Of a stretch of DNA of 64,000 nt, positions 60,943 to 64,000 are shown piece after piece. The notes beneath the pieces are model-generated. The model was not told the origin of the DNA and searched no databases. It worked only from the letters and a program-made list of their open reading frames with translations. The position numbers and the translations under genes are program-made. The stretch is from JABAQJ01 sp046327745 (GTDB lineage: Bacteria; Gemmatimonadota; Gemmatimonadetes; Gemmatimonadales; Gemmatimonadaceae): NCBI GenBank assembly GCA_046327745.1, contig JAXLXV010000028.1:26169-90168 (forward strand). The letters are read 5' to 3'. The first letter of the stretch is position 1, and each line of letters opens with the position of its first letter.

Positions 60943-61800
60943 TTACGCCATCCGGTGCATCCGTGCTTGCAGCTGCTCGCGGTAGGTGCGCGACAGCTTC
61001 AATTGCCGTCCGTCGCGCAGGATGACGATGTAATCACCGGCAAACCACGGTTGGAGCTCACGAATACGGTCTAGGTTCACGATGACCGCGCGATGGATGC
61101 GGGCGAACTCGTTGGGGTCGAGTTGGGCTTCGATCCCGTGCATCGTCTCGCGAATCAGGTGCGATGCCCGACCCACGTAGACCCGCACATAGTTGCCGGA
61201 CGCCTCGAACCAGTCAACGTCCGCGACCTTCACAAAGAACACGCGGCCGTCATGCTTGACCATGAGACGATCCAGGTAACGCGTGCGCACCGGTGCAGCT
61301 GCCGGAGCCGTGGCGACCGCGGTTGCCCCGCCGCCACCCGCCGCACCTGCCGCCACCAACGCACCGGTCTTGGCCTCACCCAGCACCTGTTCCAGGAGTG
61401 ACGTGATGCGTCGACCGGCCTCGGCACTGCTCAACTGCTCCATGTGCTGCCGCGCCCGCGCGAACGCCGCCCGGAAGCGGTCGGGATCGAAGGGCTTGAG
61501 CAGGTAGTCCATGGCGTGGACATCGAACGCCCGGACGGCGTACTCGTCGTATGCGGTGATGAAGACGATCGCCGGCAGCTTCTCCTCACCTAACGCGGCG
61601 ACCACTCCAAAGCCGTCCAGGTCGGGCATCTGGACGTCCAGGAACACCAGGTCCGGATTGTGTTCGCGGATCGCTGCCACGGCCTCCTGCCCTCCCGCGC
61701 ATTCCCCGACCACTTCCACCTCGTCTTCCATGCGCAGTAAGCGTCGGACCCGGCGACGGGCAATGGGCTCGTCATCCACAATCAACACTTTCATGGTCAT
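60943..61800 (-). CDS. LytTR-family response regulator
   Basis: About 285 residues from ATG 61800, with GGAGGAG about five bases upstream. Receiver: VLIVDDEP, Asp55 (LVFLDVQMPDLDGFG), ITAYDEYAVRAFDVHAMDYLLKPF with Lys102. A Gly/Ala-rich linker (~145-175, including AAGAAGGGGAT) leads to a LytTR DNA-binding domain (~180-285: VKVADVDWFEASGNYVRVYVG; FARIHRAVIVNLDRIREL; LKLSRTYREQL). It is 19 nt downstream of the LytS-like kinase gene and is its cognate regulator. Targets unknown. Confidence 0.95.
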   Translation of the reverse strand: MTMKVLIVDDEPIARRRVRRLLRMEDEVEVVGECAGGQEAVAAIREHNPDLVFLDVQMPDLDGFGVVAALGEEKLPAIVFITAYDEYAVRAFDVHAMDYLLKPFDPDRFRAAFARARQHMEQLSSAEAGRRITSLLEQVLGEAKTGALVAAGAAGGGGATAVATAPAAAPVRTRYLDRLMVKHDGRVFFVKVADVDWFEASGNYVRVYVGRASHLIRETMHGIEAQLDPNEFARIHRAVIVNLDRIRELQPWFAGDYIVILRDGRQLKLSRTYREQLQARMHRMA

Positions 61801-61819
61801 AGGCTCCTCCGGTGAACGG

Positions 61820-64000
61820 TCAGGCGGCCGCGGCCGCCGTGAGGGGATGGCTGGCCGTTTGGCCAACCGGGGGGTCGGCGACGATCACCACCGCCGTCGA
61901 CCGGTCGGGAAACGTCACGGACACCAGTGGTCCGGCATCCGCAATGGCTGCTTCCGCGACACTCTTCTTGCGCCACCACGCGTGTCGCTCGCCTGGCGAC
62001 TCGCGCCAATGGCCCTGCCCGTGGATCCGGATGCGCGTCGCATCCATCACGCGTTCGGCGGCCACGGAAATCACCAACGCGCCCCCCGGCTCCGTCGCCT
62101 CGCCGGCGAGCAGGTCGTCGGCCATGGTGCAGACCAATCGACTGGGGATGGACGCGCCTAACGCCGACGGATCGATGTCGACGTCCAGCGTCACGTTGGG
62201 CCGGATGCCCACCCGATGGGCTTCCACGCAAGCGGTCAGGAGCTGGACTTCCTGGCGCAGGGTGGTCGTCCGATCGCGTGCCGAATCCAGCGTGCGCCGC
62301 AGGACGTCCGCCAACCGCGCGATCAAGTGCTCGGCCCGCCAGACATCGCGGTGCACCAGTTGGGCGAGCAGCTCCAACGTTCCCAGCAAGAACTGCGGGC
62401 GAAGTTGTACGCACAGCGCCCGGAACCGAGAGGAGGCGATCTCCGACGTGAGGCGGGCCGCCGAGAGTTCGCGCGCGCGGTACCAGACGCGAAAGTCACG
62501 GGCATTCACCCAGGCCAGCAGCCCGAAGTAGATGAACAGGTTGCCGGTGAGTGGATTGATGTTGAAGGGGACGAGGATCGGGACGCTGGAAACGCCCAGG
62601 ATGTTCGTCATCTTCAAGTGGCCGAAGGCCAAGGCAATCGCCACCGCCAGATGAAAACCTATGGGCCCCATCCAGTGCTCAGGGCGCACACGGACGCGAC
62701 GGGCGAGGAAGAAAATGACCGGCGACAGCGTGACCCAGTAGGCCGAACCCGCCAGTTGCAACGTTAGCAACCGTGGGTCGTAGGCCATCCCCTTGAGGGC
62801 ATACCAGGCCCACATCTGCAGCGTCCAGACGACGCCGATGGCGACCCACAAAGCCACCAGGGCCGCCCAGACGGGCGCCGTCATACGGGCATTGGGCGGC
62901 TCGCCGTCGATCGCCGGCTGCGAGGCGACGGGCGTGGGCGTCGCGTCGCCATGGCTGACGCCAGCGCCCTCCATCCCTGCTCCGAGGGGCAAGGTCGTGA
63001 AGTGCGCCGTGCTGAACTCTCCGGTCCGCCACTCGGTGGAGTCCCCGATCTCCAGCGAATCCTCGACCAGGTCCGCGGCGTCAGCGTCCGCGTGCAGCGC
63101 CACGGGAGCCTCGCGGTACGGGACGTTGATCTCCACGATCGTGCCACCGCCAGGTGCATCCAACAGGATCAGGCTTTGGTCTGGTCCGTAGAGCTGCCGG
63201 AGCCGATCCCCCGCGTTGCGCAGCCCGATCCCCGACGACTCGCCGCTGCTGGCGGTCGTCAATCCCACTCCGTTGTCGCGCACCTCCAGGTGCAACCGGT
63301 CGCCATGCCGACGGGCCAGGATCTGGACGTGACCGGGGCCCGAACGCACCGACAGACCGTGTCGAATCGAGTTTTCCACCAGCGGTTGCAGGATCAAGTG
63401 CGGAACCAGGGCCCGCCGCGCCGCATCATCGCATTCGACGCCCACGGTGAGCCAGTCGCTAAAGCGCGTCCGCTGGATGTCCACGTACCACTGGAGCGAC
63501 GTGAGTTCCTCTGCCAACGAGACCTCGTCCCGCCCTCCATGGGCGAGCGACAGCGCCAGCAGCGACCGCAACTTGTGCAGCATGCGCTCCGCCGCATGGG
63601 GCGCTTCGTGCGCCAGCTCCTGGATCGCGTTCAACGAGTTGAACAGGAAATGCGGTTGCAGCTGTAACTCCAGGTAGTGGAGTTGCGCGCGTGCCAACTG
63701 CGTTTCGAGCACGTGGGCGCGTAACGACCGGTCCAGGAACCGCCGAAACGACATCACCGCCAGCCCCATCGCGACGATGGCCACGTAGGCGAACAGATGT
63801 ACGTCCGACCAGAATACGACACGCGACCAAAACGAATCCACTGACGCAAAGGGCTGACCGGCGAACCACGTGATGAGCCGGATGCGAAGTGCCGTCATGC
63901 CGACGTTCACCACCGCCGCGGCCACCGTGTGCGCGGCGATCGATGCCAGCCAGCCGACCCGCGCCGGGATCACGGTGCGCGTCAGTCGATAGATGAGCGG
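61820..64000 (-). CDS. Double LytS/YehU-type sensor kinase, second half degenerate (5' end outside window)
   Basis: The frame is open to the right edge; a GTG at 63973 is possible, but nine more sense codons precede it, so the real start is probably outside. Half one: TM region (~1-75 from 63973), His108 in QPHFLFNSLNAI, then the ATPase N-box LVENSIRHG and a G-box DNGVGL...SGIGLRNAGDRL, i.e. an active LytS kinase. Half two (~350-717): five or so TM segments, then LRPQFLLGTLELLAQL where the phospho-His is Gln527 and the following Asn is Gly, and an ATPase region lacking a recognisable N-box or G-box. The second half is probably a regulatory pseudokinase. Operon with the LytTR regulator. Confidence 0.88.
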   Translation of the reverse strand, partial: PLIYRLTRTVIPARVGWLASIAAHTVAAAVVNVGMTALRIRLITWFAGQPFASVDSFWSRVVFWSDVHLFAYVAIVAMGLAVMSFRRFLDRSLRAHVLETQLARAQLHYLELQLQPHFLFNSLNAIQELAHEAPHAAERMLHKLRSLLALSLAHGGRDEVSLAEELTSLQWYVDIQRTRFSDWLTVGVECDDAARRALVPHLILQPLVENSIRHGLSVRSGPGHVQILARRHGDRLHLEVRDNGVGLTTASSGESSGIGLRNAGDRLRQLYGPDQSLILLDAPGGGTIVEINVPYREAPVALHADADAADLVEDSLEIGDSTEWRTGEFSTAHFTTLPLGAGMEGAGVSHGDATPTPVASQPAIDGEPPNARMTAPVWAALVALWVAIGVVWTLQMWAWYALKGMAYDPRLLTLQLAGSAYWVTLSPVIFFLARRVRVRPEHWMGPIGFHLAVAIALAFGHLKMTNILGVSSVPILVPFNINPLTGNLFIYFGLLAWVNARDFRVWYRARELSAARLTSEIASSRFRALCVQLRPQFLLGTLELLAQLVHRDVWRAEHLIARLADVLRRTLDSARDRTTTLRQEVQLLTACVEAHRVGIRPNVTLDVDIDPSALGASIPSRLVCTMADDLLAGEATEPGGALVISVAAERVMDATRIRIHGQGHWRESPGERHAWWRKKSVAEAAIADAGPLVSVTFPDRSTAVVIVADPPVGQTASHPLTAAAAA

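Noticed and set aside
60943..61866. Longer LytTR regulator starting at 61866
   Set aside because: Would overlap the kinase gene by about 47 bases and add a Pro/Arg-rich tail; the ATG at 61800 has a strong ribosome site and standard N-terminus.

Overview
The window is a GC-rich (about two thirds G+C by eye), densely packed bacterial chromosome segment of about 50 protein genes. Gene families point to a diderm such as Gemmatimonadota (an inference; Acidobacteriota is the alternative). The evidence is a TolC/RND tripartite pump, outer-membrane barrels, many lipoproteins, PadR-linked duplicated permeases (ADOP type), a PQQ dehydrogenase with its cytochrome, LytTR signalling and a hybrid sensor kinase/AraC regulator. 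No phage, IS element, CRISPR array or rRNA was seen. The first and last genes run off the window edges.

Layout. 1-5.6 kb (minus): truncated YncE-like propeller/phosphoesterase, a zinc-ribbon/TM/SH3b protein, an MgtC/DUF4010 membrane protein with a small membrane partner, and a lipoprotein. 5.8-11.2 kb: old-yellow-enzyme reductase, DUF3830, a DUF2239 + SnoaL pair behind a strong promoter/operator, Hsp20, DEAD-box helicase. 11.2-17.7 kb (minus): M28 peptidase with a DUF4440 gene, then a PadR-ADOP permease operon with a 33-bp operator, and a GNAT enzyme. 17.9-24.2 kb (minus): tetR-tolC-MFP-RND efflux operon with two matching operators. 24.3-31.1 kb: dihaem cytochrome, hydrolase, small molybdopterin-fold protein, methyltransferase, PhoX-like lipoprotein, fructokinase. 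31.3-37.3 kb (plus): XoxF-type PQQ dehydrogenase and cytochrome c, LTA-synthase-type sulfatase, GH29 fucosidase. 37.4-41.5 kb (minus): LVIVD + DUF305 pair, nitroreductase, outer-membrane barrel.

41.7-50.1 kb is the most unusual coding locus. A 1321-residue hybrid sensor/AraC regulator faces two secreted lipoproteins built from Ig-like domains and six copies of an unfamiliar ~100-residue module, most copies with a cysteine pair. 50.4-52.3 kb encodes a YfbK-like vWA protein. 52.56-52.87 kb holds a tRNA-Pro gene with an abnormal anticodon loop and T loop, followed by a 92-bp tandem array repeating the tRNA 3' end plus a terminator, a layout like the E. coli tyrT/rtT locus.

53-64 kb: a second ADOP-like permease, small membrane genes, a Gfo/Idh/MocA oxidoreductase, a chemoreceptor with an outer-membrane partner, a stand-alone receiver, and a LytTR regulator downstream of a double LytS-like sensor whose second kinase half looks catalytically dead. 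A short motif, CGTTAGGC/GCCTAACG, is scattered through the whole window more often than composition predicts.
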